Shown: positions 8,842 to 18,534, counted from the stretch's first letter. The stretch is 64,000 bases of DNA from Acidimicrobiaceae bacterium (GCA_003153575.1 PLZW01000022.1:80909-144908); one strand, 5' to 3'. Made by a program: numbers and translations. The notes: generated by a model from the letters alone, not told the origin.

Positions 8842-11034
8842 ATGGCCGACCCCTGGAATTACGCCGGTCCGGTCACCCACCTCGGGTCGGGTACCGGCTC
8901 GGTGACCCTGGTCGACGAATCGACCTTCGCCATCAGCGGGAGCGCGGGCGACATCGTCCCGGGCGCGGCCCAGGGCCTCTTCGTACGGGACACCCGGATC
9001 CTCTCCCGGTTCGAGGTACTCCTGAACGGGGTGGCGGCCGAACCTCTCACTGCGGTGACCACCGACCCCTTCAGCGCCACATTCGTGTCCCGGAACGTGC
9101 CCGCTCCCGGCCGGGCCGACTCCACCCTGCTGGTGTTCCGCCACCGGCACGTGGGCCAGGGAATGCGTGAGGAGTTGGTTCTGCGCAACTTCGGCGACGA
9201 GGCCACCGCGTGCACCGTGGACGTGCTCATCGACGCCGACTTCGCCGACCTGTTCGCTGTGAAGGAGGGACGGGTGGTGCACGACGCCCATCACGGGAAC
9301 GTCTCGACCCAGGTGGCCGACGGACCCACGGCGCCCGGGACCGACGACGACCCGGCGTCCACACTGACCTACACCTACCGCCGGGGCCCCGTGGCCCGGG
9401 GCGTGGAGATCCAGGCGGTGGGCGCGGAGCGGTTGGCGCCGGGACTCTTGACCTTCGAGATCGTCGTGCCGGCTCGGGGCGAGTGGTCGACGTGCGTGGA
9501 GGTGGCACCGGTCATCGACGGCAAGGTGTTCGCCCCCAAGTACCGCTGCGGCGAGCCTGTCGAGCGGGCCACGCCCACCGAGCGTCTGGCCGAATGGCGT
9601 CGCCAGGTCCCCCAGGTGCAGACCGACCATCCCGCGCTCAAACAGGTCGTGGCCCGTAGCGCCGAGGACCTCGGTGCACTGCGCATCTTCGATCCCGACC
9701 ACCCCGAGCGCGTCGTGGTGGCTGCCGGCGCGCCCTGGTTCATGACCGTGTTCGGCAGGGACTCGTTGCTGACTGCGTGGATGGCCCTCCTGGTCGACCC
9801 CGACCTGGCCCGCGGCGTACTTCAGACGCTGGCCCGATTCCAGGGTCAGGAGGTCGATCCGCGCCACGAGGAGGAGCCCGGCCGCATCCTCCACGAGATG
9901 CGATTCGGCGACGCCGCCTCGTTGTCGCTCGGTGGCGGGAGCATCTACTACGGGACGGCGGACGCCACACCGCTCTTCGTGATGCTGCTGGGTGAGATGC
10001 GCCGGTGGGGCGTAGCCCGCGAATTGGTCGACGAGCTGCTTCCCAACGCGGCTCGGGCGATCGAGTGGATCGAGCACTTCGGGGACGCCGACGGAGACGG
10101 CTACGTCGAGTACCACCGGGCCACCGACCGCGGCTTGGCCAACCAGGGCTGGAAGGACAGTTGGGACGGTATCCGCTACGGCGACGGACGGGTGGCCGAG
10201 GCGCCCATCGCTCTCGCCGAGGTGCAGGCCTACACCTACGGTGCCTACCTGGCCAGCGCCCACTTCGCCTTCGAGGCCGGGGACACCGCCACCTACGACC
10301 GCTTCCGCTCCAAGGCGGCCCACCTCAAGGCCAACTTCAACCGCGACTTCTGGCTGGAGGAGAAGGGATGGTTCGCCGTCGGACTCGACGCCGACAAGAA
10401 GCCGATCGATTCCTTGACGTCCAACATCGGCCACTGCCTGTGGACCGGGATCGTCGATGAGGACAAAGCCCTCCAAGTCGCCCAGGCCCTCGTCGGTCCG
10501 TCCATGTTCTCAGGCTGGGGACTGCGCACGCTGTCGAGCGACAACGGTGGGTACAACCCGATCAGCTACCACTGCGGCTCCGTGTGGCCCCACGACACCG
10601 CCATCGTGGCCGCCGGGTTGGCCCGCTACGGCTTCGACGGCGCCGCCCAGCAGCTCATCTTCGGCCTGCTCGACGCCGCCTCGGCCCAAGGTGGACGCCT
10701 GCCGGAGCTGTTCAGCGGTCTCGATCGGGGCGAGCTCACCGTGCCGGTCGGCTATCCGACGTCGTGCTCACCGCAGGCCTGGGCTTCGGCGTCGCCGCTG
10801 TTGTGCCTGCGGACACTGCTCCGCCTCGACCCGTGGATCCCCTACGGCAAGACGTGGCTGTCGCCGAACCTGCCCGAGGGCATCGGCTACCTGAAGGTCG
10901 AGGGCATCCCCCTGGCCGGGTCGCGGGTCACCATCGAGGTGGGCGACGAGGTGCCGGGCGGGGTCTCGATCAGTGGACTGCCCCCCGACATCGAGGTCAT
11001 CCGCGAGCCCCGCCACCCGAGCACCGCCGTCTGA
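8842..11034 (+). CDS. glycogen debranching enzyme, amylo-alpha-1,6-glucosidase family
   Basis: This 730-residue protein has an N-terminal beta-sandwich domain typical of bacterial glycogen-debranching-like proteins (about 1-215). It is followed by a GH63/amylo-1,6-glucosidase-type (alpha/alpha)6 barrel (about 260-690). Recognisable barrel segments include FGRDSLLTAWMAL, QGWKDSWDGI, NIGHCLWTGI and CGSVWPHDTAIVA. It would act on oligosaccharide branches in the cytoplasm; no signal peptide is visible. The exact substrate cannot be set from sequence. The ATG at 8842 is chosen over the long upstream open frame because the N-terminal domain begins there and a -10 box precedes it. Confidence 0.85.
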   Translation: MADPWNYAGPVTHLGSGTGSVTLVDESTFAISGSAGDIVPGAAQGLFVRDTRILSRFEVLLNGVAAEPLTAVTTDPFSATFVSRNVPAPGRADSTLLVFRHRHVGQGMREELVLRNFGDEATACTVDVLIDADFADLFAVKEGRVVHDAHHGNVSTQVADGPTAPGTDDDPASTLTYTYRRGPVARGVEIQAVGAERLAPGLLTFEIVVPARGEWSTCVEVAPVIDGKVFAPKYRCGEPVERATPTERLAEWRRQVPQVQTDHPALKQVVARSAEDLGALRIFDPDHPERVVVAAGAPWFMTVFGRDSLLTAWMALLVDPDLARGVLQTLARFQGQEVDPRHEEEPGRILHEMRFGDAASLSLGGGSIYYGTADATPLFVMLLGEMRRWGVARELVDELLPNAARAIEWIEHFGDADGDGYVEYHRATDRGLANQGWKDSWDGIRYGDGRVAEAPIALAEVQAYTYGAYLASAHFAFEAGDTATYDRFRSKAAHLKANFNRDFWLEEKGWFAVGLDADKKPIDSLTSNIGHCLWTGIVDEDKALQVAQALVGPSMFSGWGLRTLSSDNGGYNPISYHCGSVWPHDTAIVAAGLARYGFDGAAQQLIFGLLDAASAQGGRLPELFSGLDRGELTVPVGYPTSCSPQAWASASPLLCLRTLLRLDPWIPYGKTWLSPNLPEGIGYLKVEGIPLAGSRVTIEVGDEVPGGVSISGLPPDIEVIREPRHPSTAV

Positions 11035-11060
11035 GCCGGCACTGGCCTGTGCGCCGGAAC

Positions 11061-11075
11061 GGGTTCACCGAACCC
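11061..11075. terminator. hairpin between convergent genes
   Basis: GGGTTC-ACC-GAACCC is a perfect 6-bp stem with a 3-nt loop in the 73-bp gap between the debranching gene and the convergent hydrolase gene. It could stop transcription from both sides, although no T tract follows. Confidence 0.5.
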
Positions 11076-11107
11076 TGGAAACCATCTCCGGCGTCATCGA
11101 GCCGGTG

Positions 11108-11725
11108 TCACCAGCCCCGGGCGACCCACTCGTCGAGGTGGGGTGACTCGTTCCCGATCGTCGTGCCCGCACCGTGGCCGGGTAGCACGATGGTGTCGGC
11201 GCCGAAGGCCCCGAACAGCCGCCCTTCGATGGAGCGGATGATGGTGCCGAAGTCGGCGTCCTCGAACGATGTGTTGCCCGGCCCGCCCGGAAAGAGCGTG
11301 TCCCCGCTGAACAGTAAGGGCGTGCCCTCGACGGCGAAGCACATCGACCCGGGGGTGTGGCCGGGGGTGGCGATGGTGGCCACCTTGAGGCGGCCCACCT
11401 CGACCACCGACTCGTCCTCCAGGATCTGGTCGTAGGAGGGGAGCATGGCGGCGTCCGCCAGAGTCACGGCCACATCGATCCCGGCGTCGCGGACGGCCTC
11501 GACGGCCTGGATGTGGTCCCAGTGCCCGTGGGTCTCGACCACCTGTCCAACATTGAGGTCCCGGCACAGCTCGAGGAGGAGATCGTGCTCGTTGGCGGCG
11601 TCGATGAGCAGCGAGTCACCCGTCTCCCGGCAGCGCACGATATAGACATTGTTCTCGACGGGTCCGACCACTACCCGGTGGACCTCTACGGCTGTGTCCT
11701 GGTAGTCGATGACGGTCTCGGCCAT
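11108..11725 (-). CDS. metallo-beta-lactamase-fold hydrolase (glyoxalase II-like)
   Basis: This is a 205-residue MBL-fold protein. The metal ligands are H66-G-H68-W-D70-H71, H123, D142 and H184. This set, with GHTPGS and the SGDTLF segment, fits the glyoxalase II/persulfide-dioxygenase-like group. The substrate is unknown; thioester hydrolysis is a reasonable guess. The ATG at 11725 is chosen because AGGAGGT lies 7 nt upstream; a GTG at 11734 would sit inside that site. Confidence 0.88.
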   Translation of the reverse strand: MAETVIDYQDTAVEVHRVVVGPVENNVYIVRCRETGDSLLIDAANEHDLLLELCRDLNVGQVVETHGHWDHIQAVEAVRDAGIDVAVTLADAAMLPSYDQILEDESVVEVGRLKVATIATPGHTPGSMCFAVEGTPLLFSGDTLFPGGPGNTSFEDADFGTIIRSIEGRLFGAFGADTIVLPGHGAGTTIGNESPHLDEWVARGW

Positions 11726-11876
11726 GGGTACCACCTCCTAGGCACGAGCGTAGCGGGGGCCTCCACCCGTTGGTCACCGACGGCGGGGTTCTGGTAGACA
11801 AACAGGGCACGTTGTCCCTGTGGGGGCACCACCACACGACGTCCCCGGTGGGGGACTCCACTGGATGGAGACAAGG

Positions 11877-12992
11877 ATGAATTTCGCATTCAGCGAGGAG
11901 CAGGACGAGCTCCGCAAGTCGGTGCGTCGGTTCCTCGACGACAAATCGCCCGAGACCGAGGTCCGGCGGCTCATGGAGACGACCGAGGGCTACGACCCCG
12001 AAGTGTGGACGCAGATGGCCGAACAGCTCGGCCTGCAGTCGCTGACCATTCCCGAAGAGTTCGGCGGGAGCGGCTTCTCGTACGTCGAGCTGATCGTGGT
12101 TCTGGAGGAGATGGGAGCCGCCCTCTTGTGCTCCCCCTTCTTCGCCACGGTGGCCCTGGCCGCCAACGCCTTGCTGACCTCGGGCGACACGAAGGCCCAG
12201 GAATACCTGCTCCCGGGGATCGCCTCGGGGGAGACCATCGCCACACTGGCCTTCACCGAGGACTCGGGGCGGTGGGACGCCGACGGCATCACCTTGGCCG
12301 CCACTCCGGCGGCCGACGGCTGGGCCCTCAACGGTCACAAGTCGTTCGTGATCGACGGCCACACCGCCGACCTGATCCTGGTGGTGGGGCGCACCGACGC
12401 AGGCCTGTCCCTGTTCGGTGTCAAGAGTGACGCCGAAGGCCTCACCCGCACGCCGCTGGCCACCATGGACCAGACACGCAAGCAGGCCCGCCTGGAGTTC
12501 GACGAGACCCCGGCCTGGCTGATCGGGACCGAGGGTGGCGCCGAGGCCGGCCTGTCCAAAACGCTCGACCTGGCCGCCGTGGCCCTGGCCGCGGAGCAGG
12601 TGGGCGGGGCCCAGCGTTGTCTGGAGAGCTCGGTCGAGTACGCCAAGACACGCATTCAGTTCGGTCGTCCGATCGGCAGCTTCCAGGCCATCAAGCACAA
12701 GTGCGCCGACATGCTGCTCGAGGTCGAGTCGGCCAAGTCGGCCGCCTACTACGCCGGTTGGGCCGCCGCCGAGGACTCCGACGAGCTTCCGGTCGTGGCC
12801 AGCCTGGCCAAGTCCTACTGCTCCGAGGCCTACTTTCACGCAGCCGCCGAGACCATTCAGATCCACGGCGGCATCGGCTTCACATGGGAGCATCCGGCCC
12901 ACCTCTACTTCAAGAGGGCCAAGTCCTCGGAGCTCATGCTGGGCGACCCGTCATACCATCGGGAGCTGTTGGCCCAGCGCATCGGGATCTGA
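11877..12992 (+). CDS. acyl-CoA dehydrogenase family protein (FadE-like)
   Basis: This is a 371-residue flavoprotein of the acyl-CoA dehydrogenase fold. The N-terminal helical domain opens with FAFSEEQDELRKSVRRFLDD. The FAD contact region TRIQFGRPIGSFQAIKH lies near residue 255, and IHGGIGFTWEHPAHLYFKRAK near residue 325. The last motif is common in actinobacterial FadE subunits for branched or steroid side chains, where two different subunits pair. No partner FadE is adjacent, so the substrate is unassigned. GGAG 6 nt upstream supports the ATG at 11877. Confidence 0.85.
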   Translation: MNFAFSEEQDELRKSVRRFLDDKSPETEVRRLMETTEGYDPEVWTQMAEQLGLQSLTIPEEFGGSGFSYVELIVVLEEMGAALLCSPFFATVALAANALLTSGDTKAQEYLLPGIASGETIATLAFTEDSGRWDADGITLAATPAADGWALNGHKSFVIDGHTADLILVVGRTDAGLSLFGVKSDAEGLTRTPLATMDQTRKQARLEFDETPAWLIGTEGGAEAGLSKTLDLAAVALAAEQVGGAQRCLESSVEYAKTRIQFGRPIGSFQAIKHKCADMLLEVESAKSAAYYAGWAAAEDSDELPVVASLAKSYCSEAYFHAAAETIQIHGGIGFTWEHPAHLYFKRAKSSELMLGDPSYHRELLAQRIGI

Positions 12993-13024
12993 CCGGCGTC
13001 CCTCCACCGCCTACCCTGACTACC

Positions 13025-13045
13025 GTGGTCCCCGCCCGGGGCCAC
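13025..13045. terminator. hairpin after the acyl-CoA dehydrogenase gene
   Basis: GTGG-T-CCCC-GCCC-GGGG-CCAC folds into an 8-bp GC-rich stem with one bulge, 32 bp after the stop codon. No T tract is visible. Confidence 0.45.
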
Positions 13046-13097
13046 AACTCGGGTCGCACCATCCCCTGTCTGGCCCACCCTCCCGGAAACGAGTGAC

Positions 13098-13712
13098 ATG
13101 CGGAAGTACCTGGCCTTTCTCCTGTTGGGCATCCTCACGTTGGTGGGTGCCGGCTTCGCCTTTCTCGGCGCCTCGCAGTCGTCGAGCGCCGCCCCCCTGG
13201 GAAAGGCCGTCACCAACACGCTGAAGGCGTCCAACTTCACCGAGGACCTGGTCGAGAGGACACCCCAGGGGACTGAGCAGGCCAGTCTGGTCTTCCAGTC
13301 CCCGGACCGCCTGGGCGGCTGGCTGATCAGCGGCAAGCGCAAGACCTACCTGTACATCATCGGCAACGCCGAGTACATCGCTATTACCCGCTCGGTCTCG
13401 GCGCCGGCGCCGACCACGTTCTACCGCCAGCAGTCGCAGGGTGCGGTCGCCGTGGACCCGGCCCACACCTATCTTCCGTATTACAACAAGGGACCTTCCA
13501 CCCGGAACGGATCGGTCACCACCGTCACCCTCTCGCAGGGTGGACAGACCGAGACCCTGACCTACACGGTCACCGGGAACTACGTGTCCGACTTCAAGGC
13601 GAAGGTCACCGGCGGGTCCATCGATCTGACCATCTCGAACGTCGGATCGTCGGCTCCGGTGGCACTGCCCAAGGGATACAAGATCACGAAGACCGTCCCG
13701 ACGCAGGGCTGA
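13098..13712 (+). CDS. exported or membrane-anchored protein of unknown function
   Basis: This 204-residue protein has an N-terminal hydrophobic segment (residues 4-25) after a short basic start (MRKY). That fits a signal peptide or anchor; no lipobox cysteine is present. The rest is beta-rich, with many Ser, Thr, Gly and Tyr and no cysteine. A weak resemblance to LppX/LprG-type lipid carriers came to mind but cannot be supported. A purine-rich stretch (GGAAACGAG) precedes the ATG. It stands alone between an acyl-CoA dehydrogenase and thiE. Confidence 0.75.
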   Translation: MRKYLAFLLLGILTLVGAGFAFLGASQSSSAAPLGKAVTNTLKASNFTEDLVERTPQGTEQASLVFQSPDRLGGWLISGKRKTYLYIIGNAEYIAITRSVSAPAPTTFYRQQSQGAVAVDPAHTYLPYYNKGPSTRNGSVTTVTLSQGGQTETLTYTVTGNYVSDFKAKVTGGSIDLTISNVGSSAPVALPKGYKITKTVPTQG

Positions 13713-13732
13713 CCTCGCAGCTCGGCGCTCCA

Positions 13733-13762
13733 ACGCCCGGCTCACCTACGCCCGGCTCACCT
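13733..13762. repeat. two tandem copies of a 15-bp unit
   Basis: ACGCCCGGCTCACCT occurs twice without a gap in the convergent intergenic region between the exported-protein gene and thiE. No function is evident. Confidence 0.7.
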
Positions 13763-13807
13763 ACTCCCGACGACCCAGTCCTTGTCCCGTCGATAAGGCG
13801 GGACCGC

Positions 13808-14542
13808 TCACCCGGAACGGTCGGCCACGAGTTCGTCGATGCGCCGCCGCAGGGCACGTGCCGCTCCTTCCGGGTCGTCGGCGCCCACCAGCCAGCGCAC
13901 AACCACGAAGTGGCGGGCACCGGATTCGACGAGCGGTCCGACGCTATCCGGGTCCACGCCTCCGGTGACCCACACCGGCCACGGCGACGTCCGGACGGCG
14001 TGGGCCACGTATCCCGGCCCCGTGCCGGGACGTCCGGGCTTGGTCGGGGTCGCCACCACCGGCCCGGCGGACAGATAGTCGACCGGAGCGGGCACGACCA
14101 TGTTCCCGTCGCCTACGGCAGCGGCCAGTTCGCCAGGCGCGTGGGTCGACAATCCGAGGATCGCGACTTCGCCGATGACTGCCCGCGCTTCGATGGCGGA
14201 CATATCGTCCTGGCCGACATGGACGCCGTCGGCGCCCATCGCCGAGGCAAGATCGGGCCGGTCATTGAGCACGAAGGGGACCCCTGCCGCGGCGCACACC
14301 CGCTGCACGAGAGTCGCCCTCGCCACAAGTGTCCGGTCGTCGAGGTCCTTCTCTCGGAATTGGACCACGTCCACCCCGCCGGCGATGCACCGGCCCACGA
14401 AGGACTCGAGATCGGGTCGATCCGGGGCGCACAGGTAGAGGCGACGGCGTCCGAGTTCCCACCGATCGGCCGCCGGAGACGTAGTCGTCGGGTCGGGAGA
14501 ACCGGCTGTCGTGACTGGTCCGGGCGAGTCGGGCGGGTTCAC
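13808..14542 (-). CDS. thiE: thiamine-phosphate synthase ThiE
   Basis: This 244-residue TIM-barrel protein joins the thiazole and HMP-pyrophosphate moieties to make thiamine phosphate. The family motifs are QFREKD (61-66), NDRPDLA (93-99) and GADGVHVGQDD (103-113), followed by the phosphate-binding Gly-rich end. I place the start at the GTG at 14542. That GTG overlaps the stop of the upstream HhH-GPD gene as GTGA and still leaves about 27 low-complexity residues before the barrel. A long open extension further upstream is out-of-frame coding for the neighbour. Confidence 0.88.
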   Translation of the reverse strand: MNPPDSPGPVTTAGSPDPTTTSPAADRWELGRRRLYLCAPDRPDLESFVGRCIAGGVDVVQFREKDLDDRTLVARATLVQRVCAAAGVPFVLNDRPDLASAMGADGVHVGQDDMSAIEARAVIGEVAILGLSTHAPGELAAAVGDGNMVVPAPVDYLSAGPVVATPTKPGRPGTGPGYVAHAVRTSPWPVWVTGGVDPDSVGPLVESGARHFVVVRWLVGADDPEGAARALRRRIDELVADRSG

Positions 14543-15126
14543 CCCGGGTTGGGGAGTTTGGCTCTGGCCTCGGCCTTCATCTGCTGCTTGAACTGGCGGA
14601 CCTTGGCCAGCGCCTCGGGGGAGTCGATGTCGGCCACCGAACGGTGCGAGCCGGACTCGCCGTAGGCACCGGCGGCCTTCTCCCACCCCGGCGGCCCGAC
14701 GCCGACCTGCTTGCCCAGGAGGGCCACGAAGATGCGGGCCTTCTGATCGCCGAAGCCGGGAAGCGCCTTGACGTTGGCGATGAGCTGCCTGCCGTCCTCG
14801 GCCGTCGTCCAGATGGCTGATGCGTCACCGCCGTACGTGTCGACCACGGCCCGGCAGACCTCTTGGACGCGACCGGCCATGGAGCGGGGGAACCGGTGGA
14901 GGGCGGGCTTGGCGCCGAACACGGCGGCCAGTTCGTCGGGGGGCATGGCGGCGATGGCCGCGGGGTCGAGTTTGCCCCCCAGCCGCTCCTTCAGATCGAG
15001 CGGCGCCTTGAACGCCCGCTCCATGGGGATCTGCTGATCGAGGACCATGCCGATCAGGAGGGCGAGGGGTTCGGACGACAGGAGTGCGTCCGCATCGGTA
15101 TTACCGGTGAGCCACAACACGCCCAC
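14539..15126 (-). CDS. HhH-GPD family protein (DNA-glycosylase-like)
   Basis: This 195-residue all-helical protein is of the HhH-GPD superfamily, matching the small actinobacterial group annotated as uncharacterised HhH-GPD family protein. The helix-hairpin-helix is seen around VKALPGFGDQKARIFVALL. The usual catalytic Lys/Asp pair of EndoIII/AlkA is not obvious, so glycosylase activity is uncertain. The start is a GTG at 15126, with another in-frame GTG at 15120. It is coupled to thiE by a GTGA overlap, an association without obvious functional logic. Confidence 0.8.
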   Translation of the reverse strand: MGVLWLTGNTDADALLSSEPLALLIGMVLDQQIPMERAFKAPLDLKERLGGKLDPAAIAAMPPDELAAVFGAKPALHRFPRSMAGRVQEVCRAVVDTYGGDASAIWTTAEDGRQLIANVKALPGFGDQKARIFVALLGKQVGVGPPGWEKAAGAYGESGSHRSVADIDSPEALAKVRQFKQQMKAEARAKLPNPG

Positions 15127-15206
15127 AGGCTAGCCCGGGTCGGAGAGTGGCACTCCCGGCAATCGCTGCAAATGGGGCGATCGGAACGGACGCGAGGGTG
15201 CCCGAC

Positions 15207-17924
15207 TCAGGTCGACCAGGGGTCCGGCGCGGCGCCGTCGATGCCGTAGCGGGCGACGGCGGCATCCACCGCACCCTCCGGGAGGGTGCCGTCGGCCACC
15301 AGGCCCTCGAGGGCGGCGACGACCACATGGGCGGCATCCACCTCGAAGTAGCGGCGCAGCACCTCCCGGGTGTCGGACCGACCGAATCCGTCGGTGCCGA
15401 GCGAAGTGAAGTGTCGCGGCATCCACCGGGAGACCTGGTCGGGAACGGCCCGCATGAAGTCGGTGACGGCTACGATCGGGCCCTCGGAGTCGGCCAATGA
15501 CGCAGTCACGTGGGGGATGCGGGCTCCGGCGGCGGGGCGCAGGCGGTTGTGGCGGTCGACCGACAGGGCGTCCTCGCGGAGCGCCTTGTAGGAGGTGACC
15601 GACCATGACTCGGCACCCACGCCCCAGTCCTCGGCCAGCAGTCGACGGGCCTCCATGGCCGCTCGCCAGGCAGTGCCCGAAAACAGCAGCGTGACCCGGG
15701 GTGCGGACCCTGGCGCCTCATCGGGCGGGCCGGCGAAGCGGTACATGCCCCGGACCGTTCCCGTTCGCACCCGCTCCGCCTCCGACGGCTCCGTCGGGAG
15801 GGCCGGCATCACGTAGTTCTCGTTGTAAAGGGTCAGATACCAGTACCGATCTACCGGCTCGGGCCCCGTCATCTGCCGGATCCCGTCCTCCACGATGATC
15901 GCCACCTCGTGGGCGAACGCCGGGTCGTACGCCTCGACCGACGGGTAGGCGGAGGCCAGCAGGAGCGAGTGGCCGTCCTGGTGCTGGAGGCCCTCGCCAT
16001 TCAACGTGGTGCGACCAGCGGTGCAGCCCAGGAGGAACCCGCGGCCCCGGCTGTCGCCGAGGGCCCACAGGAGGTCGCCCACCCGCTGGAAGCCGAACAT
16101 CGAGTAGAGGAGGTAGCAGGGGATGAGCGCCTCGCCCCACGTGGCATACGAGGTGGCGGCGGCGGTGAAGGTGGCCGTCGCCCCGGCCTCGGTGATCCCC
16201 TCCTGCAGGACCTGCCCGGTGGCACTTTCGGCGTAGTGGAGGGCCAGGCCGGCGTCCACCGGTGTGTAGCGCTGTCCGTCCGGGGCGTAGATCTGGGCCT
16301 CACTGATGAGCGACTCGAGGCCGAAGGTGCGGGCCTCGTCGGACACGATGGGCACGATCCGCCGTCCGATGCCCGGATCGCGGGTCAGCGACCGGAGCAG
16401 CCGGGCGAACGCCATTGTCGTCGAAACCTCCTGGCGGCCGGAGCCGCCGAGGAGGTCGGCGAAGGCGTCCGGCTGGGGGTGCGGCAGAGGCCGGGCCCGG
16501 ACGACCCGCCGGGGGAGGGGACCGCCGAGGGCCAGTCGCCGCTCGGCCAGGTACTTGCCGGCCGCCGAGTCAGGTTCGGGCCGGTAGTACGGGGGGAGGT
16601 CCTCGTCGAGGTCCGCCTCGGCGATCTCCTCATGGAGGTAGAGCCGGTCGCGGAGTGTCCGGAGCTGATCTTTGGTCATCTTTTTGATCTGGTGGGTGGC
16701 GTTGCGGGCCTCGATCTCCGGACCGAGCGTCCACCCCTTGACCGTCTTGGCCAGGATGGCGGTCGGTGCACCGGTGTGCTCGGTGGCCGACCGGTAGGCG
16801 GCGTAGAGCTTGCGGTAGTCGTGGCCGCCCCGGGGGAGGCTCTGGAGCTCGGCGTCGGTCAGGTGCTCGACGAGTGCGGCCAGCCGGGGGTCGGGTCCGA
16901 AGAAATGCTCCCGGATGTAAGCCCCCGATTCGGTGGCGTACTTCTGGAACTCGCCGTCGACCGTCTCGTTCATGCGTGCCAGGAGGACCCCGTCGACGTC
17001 CCGGGCGAGCAGGTCGTCCCAGGTACGGCCCCAGATCACCTTGAGGACGTTCCAACCAGCGCCGCGCAGGGTGGCCTCGAACTCCTGGATCACCTTGCCG
17101 TTGCCGCGGACAGGACCGTCGAGCCGCTGGAGGTTGCAGTTGACCACCAGGGTGAGGTTGTCGAGGTGCTCCCGGCCGGCCATGCCGAGCAGGGCGATCG
17201 TCTCGGGCTCGTCGAACTCGCCGTCGCCGACGAATCCCCAGACCCGACTGGAGGACGTGTCGGCGAGCCCGCGGGCGGCGAGGTAGCGGGCAAGGTGCGC
17301 CTGGGCGATGGCGTTGATGGGACCGAGTCCCATCGAGACCGTCGGGAACTCCCAGAAGTCGGGCATCAGGCGGGGGTGCGGGTAGGACGACAGGCCGTCG
17401 CCTCCCACCTCGAAGCGGAAGTTGTCGAGCTGATCCTCGGCGAGGCGTCCCTCGACGAACGCCCGGGCGTAGATGCCGGGGGAGGCGTGGCCCTGAAAGT
17501 ACACCTGGTCGCCGGGCCCCCCATCGTCCTTGCCCCGGAAGAAGTGGTTGAAGCCCACCTCGTACAAGGCGGCCGAGCTGGCGTAGGTGGACAGGTGGCC
17601 GCCCACCGCCTCGGACCGGATGTTGGCCCGGACCACCATGACCGCGGCGTTCCACCGGATGAACGCGCGGATCCGCCGCTCGAGGAACTCGTCGCCGGGA
17701 AAGTCGGGCTCGGCGTCGGACGGGATGCTGTTGACGTACGGGGTCGAGACGGTGACGGGAAAGTCGACCTGGGACTGGCGGGCCCGCTCGAGGACCCGCA
17801 TCAAGAGGTAGCGGGCCCGGTTGCGACCGTGCTCGCGGACCACATCGTCGAATGCGGCCAACCACTCCTCGGTCTCCTCGCGATCGAGGTCGGGAAGTTG
17901 ATGGGCCACTCCGTCGAACAACAT
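15207..17924 (-). CDS. aceE: pyruvate dehydrogenase E1 component, homodimeric type
   Basis: This 905-residue protein has the length and order of AceE. The thiamine diphosphate motif runs GDGE ... VVNCNLQRLDGP near residues 230-265. The central and C-terminal transketolase domains include LEGITEAGA, YSMFGFQRVGD and the terminal segment with SRWMPRHFTSLGTDGFG. It decarboxylates pyruvate and acetylates the lipoyl group of E2. The E2, E3 and lipoylation genes lie a few kb away at 20.4-25.1 kb. The ATG at 17924 is preferred; a GTG directly before it is also possible. Confidence 0.95.
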   Translation of the reverse strand: MLFDGVAHQLPDLDREETEEWLAAFDDVVREHGRNRARYLLMRVLERARQSQVDFPVTVSTPYVNSIPSDAEPDFPGDEFLERRIRAFIRWNAAVMVVRANIRSEAVGGHLSTYASSAALYEVGFNHFFRGKDDGGPGDQVYFQGHASPGIYARAFVEGRLAEDQLDNFRFEVGGDGLSSYPHPRLMPDFWEFPTVSMGLGPINAIAQAHLARYLAARGLADTSSSRVWGFVGDGEFDEPETIALLGMAGREHLDNLTLVVNCNLQRLDGPVRGNGKVIQEFEATLRGAGWNVLKVIWGRTWDDLLARDVDGVLLARMNETVDGEFQKYATESGAYIREHFFGPDPRLAALVEHLTDAELQSLPRGGHDYRKLYAAYRSATEHTGAPTAILAKTVKGWTLGPEIEARNATHQIKKMTKDQLRTLRDRLYLHEEIAEADLDEDLPPYYRPEPDSAAGKYLAERRLALGGPLPRRVVRARPLPHPQPDAFADLLGGSGRQEVSTTMAFARLLRSLTRDPGIGRRIVPIVSDEARTFGLESLISEAQIYAPDGQRYTPVDAGLALHYAESATGQVLQEGITEAGATATFTAAATSYATWGEALIPCYLLYSMFGFQRVGDLLWALGDSRGRGFLLGCTAGRTTLNGEGLQHQDGHSLLLASAYPSVEAYDPAFAHEVAIIVEDGIRQMTGPEPVDRYWYLTLYNENYVMPALPTEPSEAERVRTGTVRGMYRFAGPPDEAPGSAPRVTLLFSGTAWRAAMEARRLLAEDWGVGAESWSVTSYKALREDALSVDRHNRLRPAAGARIPHVTASLADSEGPIVAVTDFMRAVPDQVSRWMPRHFTSLGTDGFGRSDTREVLRRYFEVDAAHVVVAALEGLVADGTLPEGAVDAAVARYGIDGAAPDPWST

Positions 17925-18027
17925 CACCCCATGCTTCCACGCACCGGGTGGGGACGCGGCACACGGCGCGCCGTGCGTGGCCCCGGTTCCGGTCCCGGTC
18001 GGTCGGCGCAGCGGGCATGCTGGAGGC

Positions 18028-18534
18028 ATGGACGATCGACGCATTTCGACCGGGGCCGCACCGGTCGTGGTCTACACCGACGGCTCGTGCCTCGGGAACC
18101 CCGGTCCCGGCGGATGGGCCTGGGTCGTGGACGGTGGTCCCTCCGACTCGGGTGGTGAACCCCACACCACCAACCAGCGCATGGAAGTCACAGCCGTGAT
18201 CCGGGCCCTCGAGGCCCTGTCGGGACCGGTCCATGTGGTGAGCGATTCGACCTACGTAGTCAACTGCTTCCGCCAGAACTGGCACGCCGGCTGGATGCGG
18301 CGGGGCTGGAAGAACTCGCAGGGCAAGCCGGTGGCCAACCGCGACCTGTGGGAGGCCCTGTTCGCCCTGGCACTCGACCCCGCCCGCGCGGTCACCTTCG
18401 AATGGGTGAAGGGCCACTCGGGCGATCGGATGAACGACGTGGTCGACGCCCTCGCCACTGCGGCAGCTGGCCGCCAGGACCCCTCGGCCCCCCCGCCGGA
18501 TGCCGGTTTGGGCCAGGGGCGTCTGCTCCCGTAA
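18028..18534 (+). CDS. rnhA: ribonuclease HI
   Basis: This 168-residue RNase H-fold enzyme degrades RNA in RNA:DNA hybrids. The catalytic carboxylates are visible in VYTDGSCLGNPGPGGW, QRMEVTAVI, SDSTYVVNC and KGHSGDRMNDVVDALA. The basic tryptophan-rich handle (GWMRRGWKNSQGKPVANRD) is present, as in E. coli RNase HI. The ATG at 18028 follows GGAGG by a single base, too close for normal initiation, so the transcript may be leaderless. It is divergent from aceE. Confidence 0.93.
   Translation: MDDRRISTGAAPVVVYTDGSCLGNPGPGGWAWVVDGGPSDSGGEPHTTNQRMEVTAVIRALEALSGPVHVVSDSTYVVNCFRQNWHAGWMRRGWKNSQGKPVANRDLWEALFALALDPARAVTFEWVKGHSGDRMNDVVDALATAAAGRQDPSAPPPDAGLGQGRLLP

Noticed and set aside
13808-15126. 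TPP riboswitch for thiE
   Set aside because: thiE is translationally coupled to the upstream gene and no THI-box-like sequence was seen before either start.
15909-18158. 749-codon open frame antisense to aceE
   Set aside because: It lies opposite a complete AceE with all motifs; the translation is Gly/Val/Glu-rich shadow sequence.
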